Shown here piece after piece: positions 1 to 10,566 of a DNA stretch of 64,000 nt (its first letter is position 1; the number at the start of each line of letters is the position of its first letter). The notes beneath the pieces are model-generated. The model was not told the origin of the DNA and did not search any database. It was given only the letters and a program-made list of their open reading frames with translations. The translations under genes and the position numbers were made by a program. The stretch comes from Metarhizium brunneum (Eukaryota > Ascomycota > Sordariomycetes > Hypocreales > Clavicipitaceae). The stretch covers positions 248,001 to 312,000 of the forward strand of contig NC_089423.1 in assembly GCF_013426205.1 (NCBI RefSeq), in the 5' to 3' direction.

Positions 1-1167
1 CAATCTTGCTCAGGCGCTTCTGCCAAACGCAGAGTTGGTCCTCTCTAGGCACACGTAATAGCTATTTCACACTGAATATTGTCGTCGATTGAACAATTGA
101 ACAAAAGAAGGTGCGTCTTCTTGAATGATATATTAATACTAAATACAGTACCAATGCTGCTGTATTTAGCTGCAAGGGTTGCACTAGGGCTTTATCGAGG
201 ACCGATTGTCACTGCGAGGGTCCGACCTGTGGACGTGCACCCCTCTTCAGCGAGGTGGTTACCCCCAGAAGGAACCTCGAAGAGTCGTCCAGTATCCAAC
301 ACAGCCCAACTCAAGTAATGATAGTAAGTAATTGGCAGTCCAGAAAGGCTTTCACAGCCATATTTGGCGTCCATGTTATATCATATACGTGACTAAATTC
401 TGAGTCAGCCATTACTACGACCATATGTGTCGGGAAGAGAGTTTTCGTGGCACTTGTGTCGATATTTAGTAGCCAATGGCTTTTGTTGCCATTTTGAACG
501 TATTTTCTTTGCTGAAATCCTGTTGGCGATGCCTCTTGAGGCGGTTCGTTTCTTCAGCCAAAAGCGACGGTTTACTGTATGTATCGAAAGGGTGTGGATA
601 TTACACCCCATGGGGTGTGGAAGGCGTGTGGTTAAAACCCGCGCAGAATAGCAGTGTCCAGAGCTGCCAGAATCCGCTTTTTATGGCTTGTGTACGTATT
701 GACTTGAACGGGTGAAAATAGCACGGCACGATTAGAGGCCAGAAATGGAGGATTAACTCGTAGTACAGTACGCGTCGTTTAACGGGAGGGGCTCGAATCG
801 TATCTTTAATGTTCATAATTGCCGATGTCAGCTATCAGACTAGGCGATCCCTTCAGCGCTGTTGTGCATTTCCGAATCATGGTACACTTTCATCTAACAA
901 TGGCTTCGAAAACCTCACTTTGATGAGCCATAAAAGCCATTACAGTCACTATAGGGGCATCCAAGCGGCATGTTGCATTTCACATAGAGAAGGGACAGAG
1001 AAGACTCAAACTGGATCATTTACAGGAGCATGTGTCCTCCATCGCCAACAAGGTATACTTCCCGACTAAAGAAATTTCATCCAAGAACGGCTGCACAACA
1101 AAGCAATGACTAGTCATAAAGGCCACCCACCAGAACTGTGGCAGACTGAGACTCAAGACATCTATTA
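1..1167. other. No recognisable gene
   Basis: Only short ORFs without family resemblance, splice structure or a convincing start context are present on either strand. I see no repeat or RNA gene here. The stretch may be decayed intergenic DNA or the flank of a gene lying outside the window. Confidence 0.5.
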
Positions 1168-1553
1168 ATGCCTTCTCTGAAAATGAATCCGCCTTCCGTC
1201 AGCAAACGAGACAGGACAAATGACAATTTTGCTAGAGCTACTTTTCGTTTCATGAAAAGATGTGACCAATTGAGCCGGCGCTATGATGCGGATGTTTACC
1301 TACTCGTGCGGCGCAAACAAAGACACTACGACTACAAGTCCACAGATGACCCATCATTTCCCGTCTCGGCTCCTGACTTGGTGAGTTAGCAAACCTATTC
1401 TTGTCTCCTACCCTATACTCACAATCTTCAAAGGAGAAAATATATCCGCCAGTAATTAGAAAGACTGCATTGGACTATCACAACAAGAATTTGGGGATGG
1501 AAGCTGTTGGCTCTGACGGGAATAGAACTAAATCTTGCGAAGTTGTTACATAG
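1168..1553 (+). CDS. Small MADS-box-like (SRF-type) protein, two exons
   Basis: Two exons, 1168-1380 and 1434-1553, joined by a 53-nt intron (donor GTGAGT, acceptor AAAG), give an open frame of 110 aa. The unspliced frame stops one codon into the intron. Residues about 12-60 have the layout of a MADS domain: a basic start (SKRDRTN), NF-x-RAT, a basic helix with KR-x-DQLSRRYDADVY, then a beta strand LLVRRKQRHYDY. MADS-domain proteins bind CArG-like DNA in the nucleus. This one is far shorter than Mcm1 or Rlm1 and has only about 45 residues after the domain, so dimerisation or activation regions are reduced. The assignment rests on pattern resemblance and is inferred. A second, partial copy of its 3' end lies near 9835. 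Confidence 0.55.
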
Positions 1554-1598
1554 GTTCGACTAGTTAAAATAATGAGCTCTGCAGTTTCATGTATGAAT
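1538..1598 (+). repeat. Dispersed repeat copy A (MADS-like gene 3' end)
   Basis: About 60 bp including the last codons and stop of the MADS-like gene. It is clearly similar to 9835-9894 in the same orientation, sharing GCGAAGTTGT, CATA-GTTCGACTA and GCAGTTTCA blocks. Confidence 0.5.
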
Positions 1599-1889
1599 GT
1601 TGCACCGCGCCACTTAAAACTGTCAGTGCTAGCCTCACTCAGGCTAGAGAACTAAGGCGGGTCTTGCACCCTTGACCTGACAATCTTGTGCGCTGTCAAG
1701 GTCTGAACATCATCCTCCATGACTCGAGCTTGAATGCCTTCCCCGTCACCTCCTTGGAAGAGCACTCGACCTTGTAAATTTGGCCTGCCGCTGTAGTGTT
1801 TCTGGAGCCTTCCAGGACCAAATGTTAGCGGCAGCTAAGGCTCACTTGAAATAAGGTCTCCATAACATCGCAGCCAGGCGTTTTAGTCC
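1599..1889. other. Intergenic, nothing recognised
   Basis: No ORF with recognisable content. It lies between the MADS-like gene and the chromodomain relic. Confidence 0.4.
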
Positions 1890-2275
1890 ACCACGGTCAT
1901 CAAACGACTCCGAGGATGACTATACTGATATCTACAAAGCGGAATTACTAGCCAGGTGGGGTAAAAAATTTCTTCGTGCAAAGATGGGACATTGACGGCA
2001 GTACCGGTTGGGAGCCGCGGAGGAACATTCTGGACAAGAAAATGCTACACAACTTCGAGTCGAATTACGATGGTTTTGATGAGGGAGTGACGCACTGGAT
2101 ACGCATGAAACCAAGCGTGACAAGCCAAAACATCTCTGCCATTTCCATGGACGACCGGCGGGTGAGGACTCTTGGGTTGATGAGAAGTTGTTGAGCCCAA
2201 GTCTTCTAGAAAAAGTCAGGAAAAGTGGGCGGAATACTATTAAGGCGACCATGCCATTTTCTTGACTAAGGCGTC
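1890..2275 (+). pseudogene. Decayed chromodomain-family gene, C-terminal part
   Basis: Read with frame changes, this stretch encodes DIYKAELLARWGKKFL, then GWEPRRNILDKKMLHNFES and FDEGV. Further on, in another frame, it encodes GEDSWV and KLLSPSLLEKV. These blocks line up in order with the C-terminal chromodomain and tail of the intact gene at 18943-20790 (DIYRMDCLLARW, TWEPRGHIIDKGLLNRFEA, EDTWV, ELLSPQLMRR). At least two frameshifts separate the blocks, so it is a relic. No N-terminal half was found upstream. Confidence 0.7.
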
Positions 2276-2500
2276 CTCTTGCCGTTCCGGTTCGCACATG
2301 GTTCGCCGTGGGTCGCCAACGCCACTCGTGCTAGGTCGTACAAATACTTCCATAAGCTGGCCAGAGTATCCCGCTGAATGTTCCGGTCATGTCCTGCTGA
2401 TATGTTTAAAGCTAGTTCATATCCTGTCAAAATCTTTTCGCCAAACTGAAACTGTCCAACAGAGCTGTTCATCATTTATCATGCCACAGCAATTCCGACA

Positions 2501-3962
2501 ATGACAAATCTACAGACACTGGATCGTGCTGTTTTGAAAGAGATGCGCGCGGCAGATGATGACCCAGAATCGCAGAAGGGCATCTTGATACCGGCTAGGG
2601 GTCATAATGCATTCGACAGGGAGCAACCCAGATGGTTTGTTGAATTATATTCACGCCACGTTTCCAAGTTACTGCAAGCAGCCCGTTTGCAATCCATGTT
2701 CTCGATCCTCACAAGGTCTATAACAACAAGTCCGGACTTATTACCGACGCCCACGGCACAGATTGGCTTGCCAGCCCCTGCCCGTTCTATCGAGATACCT
2801 AGATACAGACCGGATAATTCGAATCCGCATAGTAGGAGTGTCGATGAGTACTTTGACCAAACAAGTGGAGCAGTACCGCTGAGCCGACCAAGCAGCGCGT
2901 CAGATTCGTCCCACTCCAACGTTTTTGTCGCCCATGATGTACGACCGCATATACATAAAGAGCGGATTAGAGCACTCGTGAAAATCCTAGAGCCACTTTT
3001 GCCGCTGTCAGACTCTCCACGTGATACATGTATCCTGATATGCTGGGGGGAGAGCAGTAAGTGCGATATCAGAGGTGTATTCCTGGACGACGCGGAAAAT
3101 GAGGCCGCCGTATGGCATAATATTCGCCACGCGTGGTTTGCATCCAGAAGTAATTGGAAGAAGCTGTTGCATCCCTTCCTAAAAGTCAAAGATATTGATA
3201 TTGTTACGGTACGTATAAACACATGAGGACAAGTACCCGCTTTTAGGATATCTTTGACTGTTTTTTGAAGACATTGATTGCAGGAAAACATACACGAAGC
3301 AGTGAAGAGCCAAACCCATCGCCGCTTGGAGGAAAGGTTTCAGCTATTGATTACATTGGGACATTTTCCAAAGACGATATTACTTCGGAGACTAGTCGTC
3401 TTCAGGAAGATATTGCCAACTATGTGCCACAGGAATGGCCATGTTTGTACAACTCTGAAATTGGCGAAACTAAATGTGATATGGAGTGTGTGTCCTACAG
3501 TATTGATGTGGCATTGTGTCCCGAAGGAGAGCTTTTTAAAACTGAGAGAAAGTTGCAGAAGATCCAGATGAGAGCCTTCAGACGACTGACTGGCCTTTAT
3601 GAACCCAGAGATTGCTGAAGTAAACAGCTTGCTCGATGGAGAGAGTCTTGTGTATACTCACAGGTAAGCACCGCGTCGTTGTTGCATGGGCCCAAATGCT
3701 TACGGATCTTAGGGATTTTCTTCGAAAGCTTGATGAATGGCACTGTCCTTCGATAGGAGAGATCCCTTTTCGAGCCATCTATATTGAAGAGGTTTGGGCA
3801 TTCGATGACTTTGGCACAATTCTACCCCTGGTGACAGTTATACTGCTCTTGATAGTACTGTCTTGTAGGGCAGTATATGGAGATTGGGGCATCGCTTGGA
3901 ACGTGGGTTGTTTCTTCGCGACGTTAGCTACCATTGTCCTTATGAACAAGAAAAAAGAGTAA
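2501..3962 (+). CDS. Hypothetical protein with C-terminal membrane anchor (possible frameshift)
   Basis: The best model has exon 2501-3212, a 71-nt intron (donor GTATAA, acceptor GCAG), an exon from 3284, a 49-nt intron 3664-3712 (GTAAGC to TTAG) and a last exon to the stop at 3962. Near 3595-3605 the frame must shift by one base: one frame ends in LYEPRDC-stop while the continuing frame reads NPEIAEVNSLLDGESLVY. Either a small lesion or an unrecognised intron explains this. The C-terminus has two hydrophobic segments (LPLVTVILLLIVLSC and WNVGCFFATLATIVLM) followed by a lysine-rich tail, suggesting a membrane anchor facing the cytosol. The N-terminal 300 residues are soluble and unfamiliar. 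Function is not recognised. Confidence 0.5.
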
Positions 3963-4495
3963 CCGCGAGTGTGGAGGGTGGACTTGAGTTCCGTTCGTAC
4001 TTTAGTGAAATCAACAAGCAGTTGAAACGTGGTGTTTTAGTGTGCCCGCTCCCACCCACCACACCTGTAGTGACCGGCTATTCAGCATCAGAAGCAGACA
4101 GAGTTGGTTTAAGAGCCCCGGAAAGGTGGACTGCTTTGAACCTGTGCCCGTTGCCCACAACATCGGATTTGCAGATAAAGATAGCAGGGCGGACCTGGCT
4201 GCCAAGCTGGCGCTATTACAGCTACAAGGCTGCAGCTTGGCAGACTCTTCGACGAATGAAGAAGACGCTGTCTTGACAAGACGTCGACAGGAGCTGGCGA
4301 ACCAGACAAAAAACTCAAGAAAGCGGCAGCCATTGCTCTGTAGCTCGCGAGCAGTCTAGCACTGACGGTTCATTTGCAGGCTGCAACTTACTGCTCTCAT
4401 ATTGCACAGATATTGTTTTCGCTATCACCACGCATTGCTTACTGCCGCCCAGAATGTCAGGGTTTAACCGTCATTAGCAGGGCACTCTATTGGCG
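3963..4495 (+). other. Unassigned region with a weak coding-like frame
   Basis: The plus frame at 4042-4359 contains a charged, helix-like stretch (ADKDSRADLAAKLALLQLQG, then RRRQELANQTK) that reads like protein, but there is no convincing start or splice site. It could be a fragment of a lost gene. Otherwise this is the 3' flank between two convergent genes. Confidence 0.25.
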
Positions 4496-7400
4496 CTAAT
4501 CCAGGTTGCTGAGGTTGAAAACGGGGGCTGGATTATTCCTATTGAGCCTCATCCTTTTGCCTGGCCTTCCATCTGAAGCTGCCTGAAAAGCAACGCCACA
4601 TTCTCCAGTTGGAGTGTTAGCTTCTTCTCCCTTGTCCAATAGGACTTGCGTGATCTTGACATGCCCTCGTTCAGAAGCGGCTTGAAGCGCATTGCCATGT
4701 AGTCCACCTTGAGTATAGACTTCAGCTCCCTTGTCAAGGAGCATCCGCAAAGCATTGAGATGGCCTCCTTCAGAAGCTGCCTGAAGAGCATTCCCATACC
4801 GTCCACCCTGAGCATTGACTTCGGCTCCCTTGTCTAGCAGTATTTGAACAGCATCGATGCATCCTCGCCGAGAAGCAGCTTGCAGAGCGTTGCCGTATCG
4901 CCCCCCTTGAGTTTTGACTTCCGCTCCCATGTCTAATAACATTTGCACAACCTCCATATGTCCTCCTCTACAAGCTTCATGTAGAGCATTGCTCGGATCT
5001 CCACCGACTTCACTCTCGTCGTTAACCTCGGCTTCATTATCCAATAAAATTTGGACAATCTCGAGATGCCCTTTACTAGCAGCTGCACAGAGAGCGCTGC
5101 CAAAATGCCCACCCTGAGCATTGACATTGGCTCCTTGATCTAACAGGATCTGCGCAATTTGAGCGTGTCCTGTGTAGGAAGCGGCCGCAAGAGCGTTGCC
5201 GTATTGTCCGCCTTGAGTGTTGACTTCGGCTCCCTGGTCTAATAAGGCTTGCACAATCTTGATATGTCCGCCTTGACAAGCAGCTTGTAGAGCAGTGTTC
5301 ATACAACCGCCCTGAGCATTAACTTCAGCTCCCTGGTCTAATAAGACTTGCACAATCTTGATATGTCCACGGTCACAAGCAGCATGAAGAGCATAGCCAT
5401 GAAATCCTCCTGGAACATTGACCTTAGCTCCCCTGCCTAGCAAGATCTGCACAATCTTGTCACATCCCACTTCACAAGCGGCGTAAAGAGCATTGTCAAA
5501 TGACCTACCTTTTCCACCTTTTGCGTTAACATCGGCTCCCTTATCTAATAAGATTTGCACGATGCTAGTATGTCCTCGTGAGGAAGCGGCACAAAGAGCG
5601 GTACCATATATCCCACCCTGAAAATTGACATCAGCTCCCTTATCTAATAAGATCTCCACAATTTCGTGGTGTCCTCTGCTAGATGCCCAGTGCAACGCAC
5701 TCATCCCAGCCTCATCCGCTTGATTGATCCGGCTCTTATTCCCTCTAATCAATTTCTGAACCATATTCTTGTGTCCGTTGAAGGCAGCAAGATGGATGCT
5801 GTCCATCTGTGTGCGAGGTAGATACGGTCCCATCGCTCCCCAGAATATGGGATACCATAGAGCAAAGCTTGGGTTAGGGATATCATAGAGTTGATCTAAA
5901 CAAGTGTCTAGTTGAGAGTCTGTTTGAGGTGATATCTCTCGGACATGATCTGGCCAATACTTTGCGGCGTACCACATGAAATTTGACGTTTTTACTGTGA
6001 TCTGGGACGGGCTTACACCCATGTTCGCTTCATTAACAGCGTCAAATAACAAATACCTGGCGCAGACCTCTGACATCAGTTCCTCAGCTTCATTCAGGTC
6101 AACTGACCATTCATGGTAATAACTTCTGTTCATCAGAAACTCTCTCGCTGTCTGATGTATCAAGTACACCCGTGAGTTGTTTACGAAAACAAAGAGTCCG
6201 CATAATTGACGGATCTTTAAATCCAAACCGTCTGGATTCAGCTGAGTTTTGGCTGCCGTTCGAAAATGAGTTCTTCGGGCAATCCCTAGCGCTATTGCCA
6301 TTTCCTCGATCGTTAAAGGACGTCTCGCGCAGATTATGATCTGGAGGATTAATCTTACATCCGACGCTTTGTTAGGTGGCACTCGATTCAATATCTTCGC
6401 ATATGCAGCACTAACCGAGCCAGGAATCAATTGAATCGATTCTTCCTCGGGCTGAAGGCTATTTCGAAACGTGGTTCGGATATCGTCCATGGCCAAATAC
6501 AGCCACAGGTATGTACGATGTTCCATCTGGATAAGTTGATGCTCTAAACGTTGCTGTATCTCGGGTGCTAGCTGTAGACTTTCACCAAACTCCGCTACCC
6601 GTATCTTCACGACTAGACTGATCTCTTCATGAATCAAGTTGTTCTCTTCCTCGCCACGTATGTGGATATGGGGGAACAATCGTGTGGCTGGACGGAAACC
6701 TTCCTGTATCTCGCCATATGGACGACTAGTAACGAGGAACTTTAGCCAGCTCTGCCTGACTGCGGAATGACCTTGGGTATAAAACGTTTCTAGCTTCCTT
6801 ATTAATTGAGTTCGATCGCTTGGTCGACATTCATCCAATGCGTCGAAAATGCAAACGGTGCTAGAATATGTGGGGTCGGATATTGATGCGACGAGAATGC
6901 GCCACAGTTCGTCCACCTCTTTCTGCAACTTCGTACCGTTTGTTTGCCAAGACGGCAAGGCGTGTCGTAGGAGATTCGGTTGCATTCCAAATAGTTGATG
7001 GAGTACAGCGCACAGTGCTGTTGCAAGATTATTTTGCTCAACATTGTCTTTGAAGAAAAAGTAGCACACCGAAACCAGAGTGGACGCCTTCAGGTCATTA
7101 TCGACAAGGGATTTCGCAAGAACCGATTTGCCACACCCCGGATCAGCCGAGATCCATAAGAGATCATTATGGCTACTTTTCTGCCAAGCAAGGTATTGAG
7201 GGTTCTCAAGAACCCATCGGCACGTCCCATCTGCGCGGTCTGGATTGATATTCTTATATTGTTCGTAGGTGGAGGTTTTGAACGCTTGATGGCACCTTTG
7301 CTGCTCTTTAGTTAAAGCATTTTGCATATTTTCAAGGTGATGGACTTCTCGTTGTTGAAATGATCTTTCCATGCCCTTGTTGATTTCCTTGACTTCGCCG

Positions 7401-8487
7401 ACGATTTCGCCTGCATGAAAAGAATCAATATTCTCGCCGCCAGAGAGTGTCGTCAGAGGGGATCGCCCTTTGCCAAGAGTGAAATGAAGGTTGTGGAAGC
7501 ACCTTACTTACTGCAGATCTCTGTGACCAATCTCTCGTGCGATACTTGGACCACAGGCACATAGCTAAGCAATTCTTTGGCATACGATGCGGCGGCCAAT
7601 GCAGCGTATCCTTGCCATTGCTTGTTCTTATGTGAGTCGGCATAGTCACAGATACCCCGGATAACTATACATGGGAAATCCATCATGAGACCAGCTGCCT
7701 CCATTTCAAAACACAACGCTCCAGTCTCCTGGCGAAGCCGTTCTCGTGTCGCTCCGTGTTTCATAACCGCGTTTCCAGAGGCAATGATGCCGTAATGTAC
7801 TTGCGGGTAAGCTTCTTCGCGCGTATCTCTGCTTTCTTCCCATTCCGGTAGACAGGCATCACAAGTAGGTGCGGTCGTAGGATGCTCGCGTTCAAACTGG
7901 AATAACCTGTCTGTGGACGCATTAGGTCGACCAAAGTTGCGTTGTGTCCGTGTATTTCGTTGGATCGCCTTCTCAATGTAGTCTGGATAGGTTGGGTCAT
8001 CGGCTAACGCAGATGCACTCATATTCGCAACCGCAGTTAATAGTGATCGAGGTGGGCTGTTTAAAGAGCCGGTTCGCTGGAGATTGCCCTCTGTCACAAC
8101 TTTTCCCATGTCATATTGAAGCACCCCGCCACAAGTGCCTTCCGGATAGCTGACCACAATGTCTCCCAGTCGTATATCACAGTTATCAGATGGAATCCCT
8201 CCCCCAATACCGACCATTAACCCGATTCGCAACGACCGGGAGAATGTTCGCATCATGTTGACCGCAACCGTCGTGGCTGAAGTCGTGCCATACTGTCCGG
8301 CGGGTTGGCCAGCAATCACGACAAAATGTCTCCCAACCCGACCTAAGGTGTATGAGTTCGTATCTTTACTGTCTTGGTCTTCTAGGATCCCGAAATTCTC
8401 ATCCAGCATCTGCTTAGCTGCGGCGACTTCCATTGGCAAGGCACATATCCAGCCGATTTGGTACGAGTCCCGGGCAGGGGTATTCAT
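4496..8487 (-). CDS. PNP-NACHT-ankyrin NLR (NLR1)
   Basis: Exon 8487-7512 and exon 7410-4496 flank a 101-nt intron (donor GTAAGT, acceptor TTTCATGCAG) and give 1296 aa. Residues about 8-320 are a nucleoside-phosphorylase-like (PNP_UDP) domain with GIGGGI, LGDIVVSYP, CFEMEAAGLM and GICDYADSHK. A NACHT NTPase follows, with Walker A DPGCGKS (about 415-421) and Walker B IFDALDEC (about 513-520). About 12 ankyrin repeats plus a partial thirteenth fill residues 880-1270. In this fungal NLR class, ligand sensing by the repeats is thought to trigger NACHT oligomerisation and the N-terminal effector, often in non-self recognition. The ankyrin units here differ clearly from each other, unlike those of the second NLR at 14192-18204. 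All key motifs are intact, so it is probably functional. Cytosolic location is inferred. Confidence 0.92.
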
Positions 8488-8910
8488 GATGTTGTCCTCT
8501 CAGATCGGCATAGCTCTGCAACTTCTAACAGGCGCCTGTCTTCTAAGGCTTTAAGTTTCGAATCTAAGAGAAGCAACAGAGGAAGTTGTTCAAAAGTAAT
8601 GCGACGGCTTCCACAAGAACAGGAGGTAGCCAGAGCCTTGAGGCTTGAACGACGCTGATCGCCTTATCTTTGGGACGAGGCTGCAAGGCTTTTTTTGCCT
8701 GGGCATAATTAATTGGTGAATGCCCTTCCAACTTCCAAAGGTCACATCACATCTGGACTGGCAGGGGTCAAGGGCGTCAAACCTCAACAGTTCATTGGCG
8801 CGTCGGATGTCAACGGAATCCTGGTGGATCCGCGAGCTTGAACTTAGTAGGCTTCTAACCAGTTAGAAGTCCAATGGTGATTGCAAGTGATTCATTGTCC
8901 AATTCTACCT

Positions 8911-9715
8911 CCACCCTCCGCGTGCAAACTGATCTGTGAAGTGACCCCTCGAGCCTGTGAGGATCGCAGGATGGCATATTTGTTCCGATTGTCCCGGATA
9001 GTCATCACACACTTGTGCCCATCCTGTCAGCCATAATCGGCTTGGGTGTTAAGTCATAAGAGTAATGAGGCCTGAAGTTAGGCAATAGGTGGACACCATG
9101 ATGGAGGCTACTTAACGAATATTGAGTTTGATCAGAAGGTTCAGGATCCATGAGACGAAGTTTCTTCGCCAGGTTGCTTGGAACCCTAGGGCCGGACCGC
9201 TTTGAGGACGATGTAATAGCGCTCCTTCTTGGGGCAGTCGGGCAATCTCTTGATGGCCTGCTGATAGGTGGCGTAGAGAGCGTTGACGTCCGCTCCTTGC
9301 CGCTAAGATTTCTTGCAGGCGCCACAAGCCCATCGAGGCAAGCGTAGCTGGAATTGAGTCACCCGGGGAGAGGAGGAGACGTGACGACGGCATATTGTTT
9401 ATCACCGTCAGTCGATGATCGCAGCCTTGTCAGTCGCCATGGAAGGCCCAAAGCAAGTTGAAGAGGACCAGGTCGGTCTTAGGCCGAACAAAGAGCTCCC
9501 CCGCGCACGATGGCGGGGCGTGTTGCTGTGGGCGCGCTTGCAAGCAGTATCCTCTAGGTGGCTGAACTACATGATTGGGTGGTCAATACCAATCAACTGC
9601 CTCCCTGTTCATCAACGACGGGAATGGCTGACAAGGAACTGCACAGACACAGATGCTTCAGCTGCTACTCTCATCTGATGATGGACTCCACAGACCATCT
9701 CCAGCCGCCCGGGCG
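8911..9715 (-). pseudogene. Collapsed PNP-NACHT-ankyrin NLR relic
   Basis: Read on the minus strand, this segment aligns in order with pieces of the NLR2 locus. About 9715-9350 matches the NLR2 upstream region and 5' leader (about 13700-14160). About 9350-9290 matches the first ankyrin repeat (about 16880-16960). About 9290-9205 matches the last ankyrin repeat and C-terminus (about 18060-18200). 9205-8911 matches the 3' flank (18200-18437). The start codon, PNP domain, NACHT domain and 11 or so central ankyrin repeats are missing, so at least two large deletions joined the ends. Point differences are spread throughout. It cannot encode a functional NLR. Confidence 0.8.
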
Positions 9716-9834
9716 CGCATTGTACCGCAAAGAATCTGATATAGCGTGCCATGCCCACACACAGGATGAGGCAAATAACTAGGCTCGGGCCGGATGGCGC
9801 GGCGCCACAAATCTCTTATATAATTAAATTCCGC

Positions 9835-9894
9835 GAAGTTGTGACATAAGTTCGACTAATTAACATGATGGACTACGCAGTTTCACGTACTACA
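9835..9894 (+). repeat. Dispersed repeat copy B
   Basis: Similar to 1538-1598, which covers the 3' end of the MADS-like gene. No remaining MADS coding sequence is seen upstream of this copy. Confidence 0.45.
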
Positions 9895-10566
9895 GTATGC
9901 ACCTAGCAGGTCCCATGCGTAGCACCAGTTTGGATTGTTTGGTTTACAGTATCACTACTCCCGCCATGTCTTCTCGCGGTCGCCTCTTGCTAATTACATA
10001 CTCCTGGAATAAGAGCAGAAGCAACGGTGTGAGACTCGAGAGGAGCCAAAAATCTCAGCATGAAGCGTCACACTAGATGATTCGGTGCAGGAGCAGAGAT
10101 GAATTGTTTCATCCATGGATCTCAATGCCGTGACTAAGGGACAGGTCAATCAGTCGTCGTCAATCAGTCATAGGATGAGCCACAAAAAGCGCGGGGAATT
10201 TCTCGACTGGCTGGAGCCCCCTGTCCTTGGCCACAAATCCTGCGCCTCGACTCCATCTTTCCGTCTACAGAGTTAGTAGCATGCGCCGAGCTACTACGTC
10301 GAAGCCTTCCGACACTGCAGAACACACTGAACACGGGAGACTAGAAATACATCATCCAAATTTGGAGGGCAAGAGGCAATATTGTAAGAGTGAATTGATA
10401 GCTGGATTCCTTTACTATAACACTACAACACAGAAAACTCGACACCCCCAAAAAATAGGAGTGATCACATTACAGAAAGCTGGTGATGTTGTTCCGACAT
10501 CAGCGAAAGCAATGGCGTGTAACCGAAAACGAGCGAGCGATGTCGACACCCGAATGTTACCCTGAA
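9895..10566. other. No recognisable gene
   Basis: Short ORFs only (for example 10227-10565, plus), without family features or splice structure. The right part is probably the 3' untranslated region of the J-domain-like gene. Confidence 0.4.

Noticed and set aside
2602..3291. 229-codon minus-strand ORF
   Set aside because: Antisense to a spliced plus-strand gene whose splice signals and membrane segments are convincing.
9835..9894. GGTTCGA/AGTTCGAC words as possible tRNA B-boxes
   Set aside because: No cloverleaf can be drawn around them, and the words belong to a dispersed repeat.
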